A stretch of DNA of 48,980 nucleotides, taken from NCBI RefSeq assembly GCF_001205715.1, contig NZ_AQQZ01000011.1, positions 1-48,980 on the forward strand. The letters are read 5' to 3'. The translations under genes were made by a program, and so were the position numbers. The notes beneath the pieces are model-generated. The model had not been told where the DNA came from. It worked only from the letters and a program-made list of their open reading frames with translations, and did no database searches. This DNA is from Pseudaestuariivita atlantica (GTDB lineage: Bacteria > Pseudomonadota > Alphaproteobacteria > Rhodobacterales > Rhodobacteraceae). Below are positions 42,111-48,980 of the stretch, piece after piece; positions within the stretch are counted from its first letter, which is position 1, and every line of letters begins with the position of its first letter.

Positions 42111-43203
42111 GGTCCCGACCGAGGCCAACCTTAAGGAGATGGAGGAGGGTTTCGCGCGCGAAACCTCCGCCTCCCCTGCCCCGCCCGGCCTTGGCCCCGT
42201 CCCGCCCATCGCCCAGGTCGCCGCCGAGGCGGCCGCCGCCGGCTCCCTCGCCTCGCCCACCGACCGGGCCGACAAGGCCGAACTGGATCGCTACCGGGAA
42301 GCTCTCGCCGCCGGGCTGGTGGTCCAGGAAATCCCGGTGGACGAGATCGTCGCGGACGAGCTGATGCGAGACAGGATCGGGTCGGACGAGGCCGACATGG
42401 CAGAACTGCGCCTGTCCATCGACCTCTACGGCGTCCGCCTGCCGATCGAGGTTTTCCCCCTTCATCCCGCCACCGAGACCGAGAAATTCGGGCTGATTTC
42501 GGGCTGGCGGCGGCTGAAGGCGGTGAGGGAGTTGTGGGCCGCAACCGCCGACCCGCGCCACCGCACGATCAAGGCCTTCGTGCGGGAGGACATGACCCCG
42601 GCCAAGGCCTATGTCGCGATGGTCGAGGAGAACGAGATCCGGGCGGATCTGAGCCAGTACGAGAAGGGCCGGATCGCGGTCATGGCGGCCAGCCACGGGG
42701 CGTTCGAGACGCTGGAAGACGCGGTGAATCACCTCTATGCGACGGGATCGAAATCGAAGCGGTCCAAGATCCGCTCCTTCGCGGAACTGCACGAGGAACT
42801 GGGGGACATGCTGTCTTTTCCGACCGCTCTGAGCGAGCGGCAGGGGCTGCGGATCGTGGCGGCGATTCGGGCAGGCTATACCCGCGATCTGCGGGAGGTT
42901 CTGGGCACCGGGCGGGGCACCGATCCGGCCACCGAATGGGCGCTGATCGAGACGGTGCTGGACCAGGCCGACGCCCAGCTGAAGGACGCGCCGGGGCAGG
43001 GCCGGGGAGGGCGGCCACGGCAGCCGAAAGGGCCGCTGACCAGCAGCCATGGGCCGACCTGGTACAAGCTGGACAACGGGATCACGATTGCCAGCAATTA
43101 CGACAGCCGGGGCCACTATATCCGGCTGGAGGGACGGCCCGTGGATGCCGATATGGTCAAGGCTGTCATGGCCGAGATCAAGCGGCTGCTGGAGCCGCGC
43201 TGA
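42088..43203 (+). CDS. parB: Plasmid partition protein ParB
   Basis: This 371-residue ParB/Spo0J-family protein binds parS, spreads, and stimulates ParA. The N-terminal nuclease-like/CTPase domain carries IPVDEIVADELMRDR, the ISGWRRLKAV motif (variant of GERRxRA) and VEENEIRADLSQYEKG. A helix-turn-helix follows (about 200-250). Codons 21-26 (GFARET) are themselves a perfect parS palindrome. The ATG at 42088 with GGGGAGG upstream is preferred over GTG at 42067. The gene overlaps parA by 23 bases and is followed by another parS eight bases past the stop. Confidence 0.94.
   Translation: MAKRKRLEVPTEANLKEMEEGFARETSASPAPPGLGPVPPIAQVAAEAAAAGSLASPTDRADKAELDRYREALAAGLVVQEIPVDEIVADELMRDRIGSDEADMAELRLSIDLYGVRLPIEVFPLHPATETEKFGLISGWRRLKAVRELWAATADPRHRTIKAFVREDMTPAKAYVAMVEENEIRADLSQYEKGRIAVMAASHGAFETLEDAVNHLYATGSKSKRSKIRSFAELHEELGDMLSFPTALSERQGLRIVAAIRAGYTRDLREVLGTGRGTDPATEWALIETVLDQADAQLKDAPGQGRGGRPRQPKGPLTSSHGPTWYKLDNGITIASNYDSRGHYIRLEGRPVDADMVKAVMAEIKRLLEPR
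42148..42165. other. parS site 2, inside the parB coding region
   Basis: GGTTTCGCGCGCGAAACC is a perfect 18-base palindrome in frame with parB, encoding residues 21-26. It is identical to the site at 43211-43228. Confidence 0.9.
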
Positions 43204-43210
43204 GGGCGGG

Positions 43211-43228
43211 GGTTTCGCGCGCGAAACC
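43211..43228. other. parS site 3, downstream of parB
   Basis: A perfect GGTTTCGCGCGCGAAACC palindrome begins eight bases after the parB stop codon. The rest of the 134-base gap to the next gene has no other recognisable element. Confidence 0.9.
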
Positions 43229-43337
43229 TCCTCGCCACCGACCCGAATGTTAACAGGCCGCGCGGCCCGTTTCCGGCACGGCAAGAAAGACAGCGCAGGG
43301 TGCGCCCCGATCTTCCAAAGGCCGAGGACCCCGAGCG

Positions 43338-44429
43338 ATGTCAGAACCCACGCCGACCCTGTCGCTGCCCCTGTTGGCCCCGGCGCAGGCGCAAAAGCAC
43401 GTCACCCATAACGAGGCCATCCAGGCGCTGGACACGCTGGTGCAGTTGAGTGTCCTTGCCGATGACCTTGCCGACCCGCCGACCGCCCCGGCCGCGGGCG
43501 ACAGTTACATCCTGCCCACCGCACCGACCGGCGCATGGGCCGGACATGCCGGAGAGGTCACGACGTTCAACGGGGAAGCGTGGCTGTTCTATGTCCCCGT
43601 GGCGGGGTGGATCGCCTATGTCGCGGACAGCCAGTCGTCGGGTACGGGCGCGGTTTTCGTGCATGACGGTACGGCATGGGGCGGGCTGCCGCTGGGTGCC
43701 TTGCAGGCGATCACGCGGCTGGGCCTGAACACCACCGCCGACGCCGCGAACCCGTTTGCCGCGCGGCTGAACAACGCGCTGTGGACGGCGCTGGAGGCGG
43801 GGCAGGGGGGCACCGGCGCGCTCACCCAGACGCTGAACCGGGAGACCGGCGGCAGCGACCTTGGCCTCGTGTTGCAGGAGAATTACGTCACGCAGGCGAT
43901 CCTTGGCATGTTCGGATCGGACCCGTTCCGCCTGAGCCTGTCCACGGACGGGACCAATTTCAACGACGCGCTGATCGCCGACCGGGCCACCGGGCGCGTC
44001 ACCCTGCCGAACCTGCCCCGGTTCAAGGGCATCACCAATTTCGACAATTTCGCGCCGGTAGCCACGTGGGTGAGGATCGCCATCAACCAGATGGAATCGA
44101 ACGACCAGGGTGTGTTCGATGCGGTCACGTCGCTGTTCACCGCGCCCGAAGACGGCACCTATGCCTTTCACGCCACGTTGCTGTTCAAGCAGGACACGAC
44201 CGAGACGGTGCGCATGCGCGGGCGGTTCCTTGTTAATGACACCACGGTCATCACCGGCAGCTATGGCGAGAATACCGGCCCCCACAAATCCGAGGAGACC
44301 ACGCTGGACGTGCATGGCATGGCGGCGCTGACAGCGGGCGACACGGTTGAATTTCAGGGCTACATGCGCGCGAACCAGGGCTATTTCGCCGCCGACGGGA
44401 CGGCGTTCTGGGGCTGGAAGATCGGCTAG
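43338..44429 (+). CDS. DUF2793 protein with C1q-like C-terminal domain
   Basis: This 363-residue protein opens with the DUF2793 pattern LSLPLLAPAQAQKHVTHNEAIQALD (residues about 8-32), seen in Rhodobacterales phage, gene-transfer-agent and surface-associated proteins. The first 105 residues form this domain. The last 130 residues (from about 235; VTSLFTAPEDGTYAFHATLLF, TVEFQGYMRAN, final WGWKIG) look like a C1q/TNF-type jelly roll, which usually trimerises and binds ligands outside the cell. There is no signal peptide. GAGG precedes the ATG. It may be a phage-derived fibre-like or matrix-binding protein. Why it sits between parB and polysaccharide genes is unclear. Confidence 0.75.
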   Translation: MSEPTPTLSLPLLAPAQAQKHVTHNEAIQALDTLVQLSVLADDLADPPTAPAAGDSYILPTAPTGAWAGHAGEVTTFNGEAWLFYVPVAGWIAYVADSQSSGTGAVFVHDGTAWGGLPLGALQAITRLGLNTTADAANPFAARLNNALWTALEAGQGGTGALTQTLNRETGGSDLGLVLQENYVTQAILGMFGSDPFRLSLSTDGTNFNDALIADRATGRVTLPNLPRFKGITNFDNFAPVATWVRIAINQMESNDQGVFDAVTSLFTAPEDGTYAFHATLLFKQDTTETVRMRGRFLVNDTTVITGSYGENTGPHKSEETTLDVHGMAALTAGDTVEFQGYMRANQGYFAADGTAFWGWKIG

Positions 44430-44460
44430 ACTGCGGCAGAATGTCGCAGGTGACAGGGCG

Positions 44461-44487
44461 GAGCACTTGCCCTTGGGGCGGGTGCTC
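44461..44487 (+). terminator. Hairpin after the DUF2793 gene
   Basis: A 12-base-pair stem with two G-T pairs (44461-44472 with 44476-44487) closes on a 3-base loop, 31 bases past the stop. TCT follows but no real T-run, so it is a possible weak terminator. Confidence 0.4.
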
Positions 44488-44531
44488 TCTAAACGGGCGC
44501 GCGTCCCATATTGCCGCTTGCAGGTACTTTC

Positions 44532-45638
44532 ATGTCCAACGCGTCCGCGATCAAACCGTCCCGTGTCTTCATCACCGGGGGTGCCGGGTTCATCGGGTCG
44601 CGGCTGGCCGCGTCGTTCGCGGACAGTGCCGAGGTAACCGTATACGACAACCTGCACCCGCAGGTGCACGAGGGCTGTCCCGGCAACCTTGCCCGCGTGA
44701 AGGCCTGCGATGCCAAGCTGATCGAGGCGGATATCCGCGACGCGGCGGCGCTTGGCGCGGCGCTGGAGGCGGCGGACCCCGACGTTGTCTATCACCTCGC
44801 GGCGGAGACGGGGACGGGCCAGAGTTTCGACGAGCCGGGGCGGTATACCGAGATCAACGTGATGGGCACGACCCACCTTATCGAGGCGATGCGGCGGTTG
44901 CCCGCGCGCCCGCGGCGGGTGGTGCTGGCGGGGTCGCGGTCTGTCTACGGAGAGGGCGCGCACCGGACCGAGGCGGGGCATCTCGTGGTGGCGCCCGCGC
45001 GGGACGAGGCGGCGATGGCGGCGGGCGATTTTGCGCCGAGGGCCGCGGATGGCGGAAAGCTGGTGCCGGTGGCGACGCAGGCCGATTGCCCGGTGGCACC
45101 GGCCTCGGTTTATGCCTCGACCAAGCTGATGCAGGAATATTTGCTGGAGCAGGCGTTCTGGGGCAGCGACACTCAGGTCGGCATCCTGCGGTTGCAGAAC
45201 GTCTATGGCGCGGGGCAGTCGATCAACAATCCCTATACCGGCGTCTTGTCGATCTTTGCGCGGCAGGTGCTGGAGGGAAAGACGCTCAACATCTTCGAGG
45301 ATGGCGAGATCGTGCGCGATTTCGTGCACGTGGATGACGTGGTGCGGGCGTTCCACGCGATGGGCGTGGTGGGGCAGGTGCCCGGACGCATCGTGGATAT
45401 CGGCGCAGGCGAGGCGACGACCATCCGCGAGGTGGCCGAGAAGATGCTGACGCTGCTGGGGGCGGATGCCGGGAATTACCGGGTGACGGGGGCGTTCCGT
45501 CCGGGCGACATCCGCTATGCCGTGGCCGATACCAGCGCGGCGCGGGAAGACCTTGGCTGGGCTCCCGAGCGGAGCCTTGACGACGGGTTGGCCGAGCTGG
45601 CCGAGTGGTCGCGGGGCGAGTTCGCGGCGGTGGGCTGA
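44532..45638 (+). CDS. NAD-dependent epimerase/dehydratase (extended SDR)
   Basis: This 368-residue protein is a nucleotide-sugar epimerase or dehydratase. The NAD-binding motif GGAGFIG lies at 16-22, S135 is in LAGSRSVYGEG, and the catalytic YxxxK is Y194-K198 in SVYASTKLMQEY. LRLQNVYGAGQS and FEDGEIVRDFVHVDDVV are typical of sugar 4-epimerases and dTDP-L-rhamnose 4-epimerase-like enzymes. The exact substrate cannot be read from sequence. The ATG at 44532 has AGG upstream. It converges on the ABC permease gene with four bases between stop codons. It probably supplies a second modified sugar for the polysaccharide. Confidence 0.85.
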   Translation: MSNASAIKPSRVFITGGAGFIGSRLAASFADSAEVTVYDNLHPQVHEGCPGNLARVKACDAKLIEADIRDAAALGAALEAADPDVVYHLAAETGTGQSFDEPGRYTEINVMGTTHLIEAMRRLPARPRRVVLAGSRSVYGEGAHRTEAGHLVVAPARDEAAMAAGDFAPRAADGGKLVPVATQADCPVAPASVYASTKLMQEYLLEQAFWGSDTQVGILRLQNVYGAGQSINNPYTGVLSIFARQVLEGKTLNIFEDGEIVRDFVHVDDVVRAFHAMGVVGQVPGRIVDIGAGEATTIREVAEKMLTLLGADAGNYRVTGAFRPGDIRYAVADTSAAREDLGWAPERSLDDGLAELAEWSRGEFAAVG

Positions 45639-45642
45639 GCCG

Positions 45643-46458
45643 TCAGTTGTTGATCAGCGCCTTGTGGTGGCGGTGCAGCAGCATGAACCCCCAGGCCCAG
45701 CAGATCAGCCCGAACGAGAACACGTAGACCGGCATCAGGTAATCGGCGTCGTAGGTGGCGAAGAAGCCCTTGCGCGCCGCGCCGACCACGTGGGTCAGCG
45801 GGTTCCACAGCATCACCGGCTGGGCGCGGTCGGGAAGGGTGTCGTAGAGGAAGATCACCCCCGATACGAGCAGCAGGGGCCGGGTGATGACGGACCACAC
45901 GCGCTCCCACGCGGGGAAGGCGGTGAAGAGGTAGCAGTTGAGCGAGCCGACGCCGATGCCCACGGTGATCGCCATGGCCAGCGCCAGCACGATGGGCCCC
46001 GGTGACAGGATCAGGTCGATCCGGAAGATCAGCACGATGCCGGTGATGACGATGAGCGTGGTCAGAAGGTCGGTGAGCGTGGTGAGGATCGCGCGGGCGA
46101 AGACGGCATCGCTCCATGTCACGCCGGGATAGGCGAGGAGCGCGCGGGAGAACCGGATCGCGCGGCCGCAATTGTTCATCAGCGTGAGCGTCAGCATGTA
46201 GGGCAGGTAGCCGGTGGCGAAGAAGAACGGGAAGTTCGAGCCAAGCGACGGCGTGCGGAAGACGAACTGGAACGCGGCTGACAGCAGGAAGATCGCGGCG
46301 ACGGGTTCGAGGATCGCCCAGGCGTAGCCGCCGGGGGACCGGCCATAGGTCGTCGACATCTCGCGCAGGACCAGCGCGAGGATCGAGCGCCACGTGCGGA
46401 AGCGGCGGGCGCGGAGGCTCGATGCGGGGGGCAAGGCAGGGGGCGAGGGCGCGTGCAT
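45643..46458 (-). CDS. KpsM-like ABC-2 polysaccharide export permease
   Basis: This 271-residue inner-membrane protein is an ABC-2 type permease of the capsule exporter group (KpsM/CtrC/BexB). A short amphipathic N-terminus (RRFRTWRSILALVLREMSTTYGRSPGGYAW) is followed by about six hydrophobic segments. The motif GYLPYMLTLTLMNN and the VSGVIFLYDTLPDRAQ stretch are typical. The length with this start matches KpsM proteins (about 260). ATGs at 46497 and 46548 are alternatives; no start has a strong ribosome binding site. It is divergent from the KpsE-like gene, with 175 bases between them, instead of sharing their operon. It presumably pairs with the KpsT-like ATPase. Confidence 0.85.
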   Translation of the reverse strand: MHAPSPPALPPASSLRARRFRTWRSILALVLREMSTTYGRSPGGYAWAILEPVAAIFLLSAAFQFVFRTPSLGSNFPFFFATGYLPYMLTLTLMNNCGRAIRFSRALLAYPGVTWSDAVFARAILTTLTDLLTTLIVITGIVLIFRIDLILSPGPIVLALAMAITVGIGVGSLNCYLFTAFPAWERVWSVITRPLLLVSGVIFLYDTLPDRAQPVMLWNPLTHVVGAARKGFFATYDADYLMPVYVFSFGLICWAWGFMLLHRHHKALINN

Positions 46459-46633
46459 CGACGGGTCCGTTGCTGTGCTTGTGCCAAGGTATGGCATGGC
46501 GGCGGGGCAGGGGGCCAGCGGGTTTGTGACCGGCCCGCGCAGAGCCATAACGATTTGCCCGCCGCGTGACGGGTGTGTTAGCGATTCAGCAGGACCGCGC
46601 CGCAGGGCCGGTCGGAGTGAAGGGTGGGCGAAG

Positions 46634-48133
46634 ATGGACGACAGGCCAGAGCAGCGGCGCGACATGGGCCATGCCGAGGGCGATGCACGCCCGAAGTTCA
46701 GTGACGCGACCTTGCCGGACGAGGCGGAGGGCGGGACCGGGACGGATGACGGGGCGGCGCCCCTTCAGCCACGGGGACCGCATGGCGGCACCGGGCCGCA
46801 ACCCCATATCCACGCGCAGCGCATGGCCGAGAAGCGCGCGAAGGAGGCCGAGGCCGCCGCCGCCGCGATGGCCACGGCCGCCGCCAACGCGCCCACGCCC
46901 GCACCGGCATCCGCAGGCGCGGCGCTGACCGGGGAGGTCCAGTCTCCGGGCGGGGCAGGGGGCGGCGGAGCGGGCCGTCCGGGGCAGGCCCCGCCACGGC
47001 CCGTGATGGTCAAGAAGACCGCCACCCGCGCAAGGCCGAGGCGCCGGCATTTCATGCTGGTCCTTTCGCTGTTGCTGATGGTGGCGGCGCCCACCGGCGT
47101 GGCGGGCTGGTACCTGTATACCGTCGCCGCCGACCAGTATCATTCCACGGTGGGATTCTCGGTCCGGAAGGAAGAGATCAACTCGCCGGTCGAGATCCTT
47201 GGCGGGATCACCAGCCTGTCGGGATCGGCCACGTCCGACACCGACATCCTGTACGAATTCATCCAGAGCCAGGAAATGGTCGAGGCGGTCGATGCCGTGC
47301 TGGACCTGCGCGCGATCTACAGCAAGGCACCGGACGACCCGGTCTTCTCGTTCGATCCGTCGGGATCGCGGGAGGACCTTGTCGATTACTGGAACCGGGT
47401 GGTGCGCATCTTCTATGACAGCGGCACGCAGCTGATCGAATTGCGCGTCACCGCCTTCGAGGCCGCCGACGCGCAGGCCGTGGCGCAGGCGGTGTTCGAC
47501 GAGTCGAGCCGGATGATCAACCAGCTTAGCGCCATCGCCCGCGACGACGCCACGCGATACGCCCGCGAGGAACTGGACCGCGCCGTCGACCGGCTGAGAA
47601 AGGCGCGGCAGGCGGTGACGGAATTCCGGTCGAAGAACCAGATCGTCGATGTCGACGCGGACATCCAGGGCCAGATGGGCCTGCTGACTTCGCTTCAGGC
47701 GCAACAGGCCGAGGCGTTGATCGAACTGGACCTGCTGCGGGAGACCACCCGCGAAAACGACCCCCGGATCGTCAATGCCGAACGCAAGCTGGAGGTCATA
47801 TCCCGCCGCATCGCCGACGAGCGCAAGAAACTGGGCGTCGATGACGAGGGCCAGCGCGAAAGCTATGCCACGCTGGTGGGCGAGTTCGAGGTGCTGACCG
47901 TGGACCGGGAATTTGCCGAAAGCGCCTATACCGCCGCGCTGGCCTCCTACGACGCCGCCTTGTCCGAGGCGCAGCGGCAAAGCCGCTACCTTGCCGCCTA
48001 TATCCAGCCGACGCTGGCGGAAGAGGCGCGGTACCCGCAGCGGGCGGTTCTGCTGGCGCTGATCGGGGGCTTCCTGTTCCTGGGATGGGCGCTGATCACG
48101 CTGGTCTTCTATTCGATCCGGGACCGCCGCTGA
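46634..48133 (+). CDS. KpsE-like polysaccharide co-polymerase/export protein
   Basis: This 499-residue inner-membrane protein is of the KpsE/CtrB/BexC type. It has two membrane segments, at about 141-163 (FMLVLSLLLMVAAPTGVAGW) and about 471-492 near the C-terminus, flanking a large periplasmic domain. This domain has long helices (about 300-440) rich in Glu, Arg and Ala and likely coiled. Such proteins bridge the ABC transporter to the outer-membrane exporter. The first 135 residues are an unusual Pro/Ala/Gly-rich, probably disordered cytoplasmic extension. The ATG at 46634 has AAGGGTGGG upstream. The ATPase gene starts four bases after its stop. Confidence 0.88.
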   Translation: MDDRPEQRRDMGHAEGDARPKFSDATLPDEAEGGTGTDDGAAPLQPRGPHGGTGPQPHIHAQRMAEKRAKEAEAAAAAMATAAANAPTPAPASAGAALTGEVQSPGGAGGGGAGRPGQAPPRPVMVKKTATRARPRRRHFMLVLSLLLMVAAPTGVAGWYLYTVAADQYHSTVGFSVRKEEINSPVEILGGITSLSGSATSDTDILYEFIQSQEMVEAVDAVLDLRAIYSKAPDDPVFSFDPSGSREDLVDYWNRVVRIFYDSGTQLIELRVTAFEAADAQAVAQAVFDESSRMINQLSAIARDDATRYAREELDRAVDRLRKARQAVTEFRSKNQIVDVDADIQGQMGLLTSLQAQQAEALIELDLLRETTRENDPRIVNAERKLEVISRRIADERKKLGVDDEGQRESYATLVGEFEVLTVDREFAESAYTAALASYDAALSEAQRQSRYLAAYIQPTLAEEARYPQRAVLLALIGGFLFLGWALITLVFYSIRDRR

Positions 48134-48136
48134 GCC

Positions 48137-48814
48137 ATGATCCGGCTGGAGAACGTCACCAAGACCTTCGTGACCAACGGGATTTCCAACACGATCCTGA
48201 ACGGTGCGACGATGACGTTTCCCACCGGTCGGTCGGTGGGGCTGCTGGGCCGGAACGGCGCCGGCAAGTCGAGCCTTCTGCGGCTGATCGCGGGCACGCT
48301 TGATCCCACGTCGGGGGAGATCATCCACGAGGGCACGGTCAGCTGGCCGGTGGGGTTTGCCGGGTCGTTCCACCCCGACCTGTCGGGATTGCAGAACATC
48401 CGGTTCGTCGGCCGCGTCTATGGCGTGGACACCGACGAGCTGGTCGATTTCGTCGAGGATTTCGCCGAGCTGGGCAAGCATTTCTACCTGCCGTGCCGGA
48501 CCTATTCATCGGGCATGAAATCGCGGCTGGCCTTCGGGCTGTCCATGGGCATCCGGTTTGACACCTATCTGGTGGACGAGGTGACGAGCGTTGGAGACGC
48601 GGCGTTTCGCCAGAAGAGCGAGGCCGTCTTCAAGGAGCGGATGCGGTATTCGGGGGCGCTTCTGGTCAGTCACGGGACCAACATGCTGCGCCGCAACTGC
48701 GACGCGGGCGTGGTGCTGAACGACGGTGAACTGACGTGGTACGACGACATCGCAGAGGCGATCGCGGTCCACGAATCGAACATGGATGCGGCGACGATCG
48801 ATGAGGATTTGTAG
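48137..48814 (+). CDS. KpsT-like polysaccharide ABC transporter ATPase
   Basis: This 225-residue ATPase has Walker A GRNGAGKSS (38-46), the signature YSSGMKSRLAFGLSM (123-137), Walker B TYLVDEV (143-149) and an H-loop in LLVSHGTNML. The YSSGMKSRL form of the signature is characteristic of capsule exporters (KpsT/CtrD/BexA) rather than LPS O-antigen exporters, and no C-terminal sugar-binding domain is present. It should energise the KpsM-like permease. It is coupled to the KpsE-like gene (three bases between stop and start). A GGCGG-GAAA-CCGCC hairpin follows at 48821-48834. Confidence 0.93.
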   Translation: MIRLENVTKTFVTNGISNTILNGATMTFPTGRSVGLLGRNGAGKSSLLRLIAGTLDPTSGEIIHEGTVSWPVGFAGSFHPDLSGLQNIRFVGRVYGVDTDELVDFVEDFAELGKHFYLPCRTYSSGMKSRLAFGLSMGIRFDTYLVDEVTSVGDAAFRQKSEAVFKERMRYSGALLVSHGTNMLRRNCDAGVVLNDGELTWYDDIAEAIAVHESNMDAATIDEDL

Positions 48815-48820
48815 GAGGCG

Positions 48821-48834
48821 GGCGGGAAACCGCC
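48821..48834 (+). terminator. Short GAAA-tetraloop hairpin after the ATPase gene
   Basis: GGCGG and CCGCC pair around a GAAA tetraloop seven bases past the stop. There is no T-run, so termination is doubtful. Confidence 0.3.
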
Positions 48835-48927
48835 GCCGATTGTCGTTGATTTCGCAACAATAAATCGACTGATTCGTCCCAGTTTCCCGTCGCGGGCCGG
48901 TGGTGAAGCGCCGGTAAGTCTTTAATC

Positions 48928-48971
48928 TGGTGTAAACACCATTCAGAAATGTCACTGGGTTTGCAAAGGAG
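48928..48971 (+). promoter_or_regulatory. Operator-like palindrome and ribosome binding site for a gene beyond the window
   Basis: TGGTGTAAACACCA (48928-48941) is a perfect inverted repeat with a 2-base centre. AAGGAG (48966-48971) lies nine bases from the window end, at the right distance for a gene starting just outside. The gene itself is not visible. Confidence 0.35.
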
Positions 48972-48980
48972 AAGTGTCAC

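Noticed and set aside
1-48980. Insertion sequences, integrases, tRNA or rRNA genes
   Set aside because: No transposase or integrase motifs, terminal inverted repeats with target duplications, or tRNA/rRNA-like sequences were found by reading; a dedicated search could still find a short one.

Overview
The window is GC-rich and reads as part of an extrachromosomal replicon of a marine alphaproteobacterium, most likely a Rhodobacterales (roseobacter-group) member. The evidence is a replication initiator facing a parAB operon across an iteron-bearing origin, near-perfect parS palindromes, a DUF2793 protein typical of that order, many RTX proteins with serralysin-type C-termini, and a rhamnose operon beside the replication genes. 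That last combination matches the rhamnose-operon 'biofilm plasmids' known from roseobacters. The assignment is inferred from gene content only; no database was searched.

Layout: (1) 1-4600, a HlyC-like acyltransferase followed by a 1238-residue RTX repeat protein and a strong terminator. (2) 4855-10602, a plus-strand operon of three sulfotransferase-like proteins and a glycosyltransferase/RgpF fusion. (3) 10637-11330, two small minus-strand genes of unknown function. (4) 11597-28408, eight consecutive minus-strand RTX genes. Each has a different N-terminal region (helical, beta-rich, CAP, propeller-like, class 3 lipase, unknown, matrixin/M10 metalloprotease, beta-propeller) joined to the same roughly 200-residue C-terminal cassette. 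The first gene in coordinate order carries an apparent frameshift. (5) 28546-38491, a compact minus-strand operon with rmlC, rmlB, a sulfotransferase, rmlD, rmlA, an SGNH-like protein, a GSCFA protein, a sulfotransferase, RgpF and a further sulfotransferase-like protein. (6) 38593-43228, the replication and partition module: Rep, an oriV-like region with five iterons, parA, parB and three parS sites, one of them inside parB. (7) 43338-48814, a DUF2793 protein, an NAD-dependent epimerase/dehydratase and a polysaccharide ABC exporter (KpsM-like permease, KpsE-like co-polymerase, KpsT-like ATPase).

How the parts may work together (inference): rmlABCD makes dTDP-L-rhamnose, the RgpF-type proteins build a rhamnose-rich glycan, six sulfotransferase-like proteins and the GSCFA/SGNH pair could sulfate or acylate it, and the Kps-type transporter could export it. 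The RTX proteins would be sent to the same extracellular space by a type I secretion system that is not encoded here. The replicon would then be a package for building and remodelling a sulfated surface matrix. The least ordinary parts are the eight-gene interchangeable-domain RTX array, the acyltransferase/RTX pair lacking a visible pore domain, the sulfotransferase embedded in the rml operon, and the parS-in-parB arrangement.
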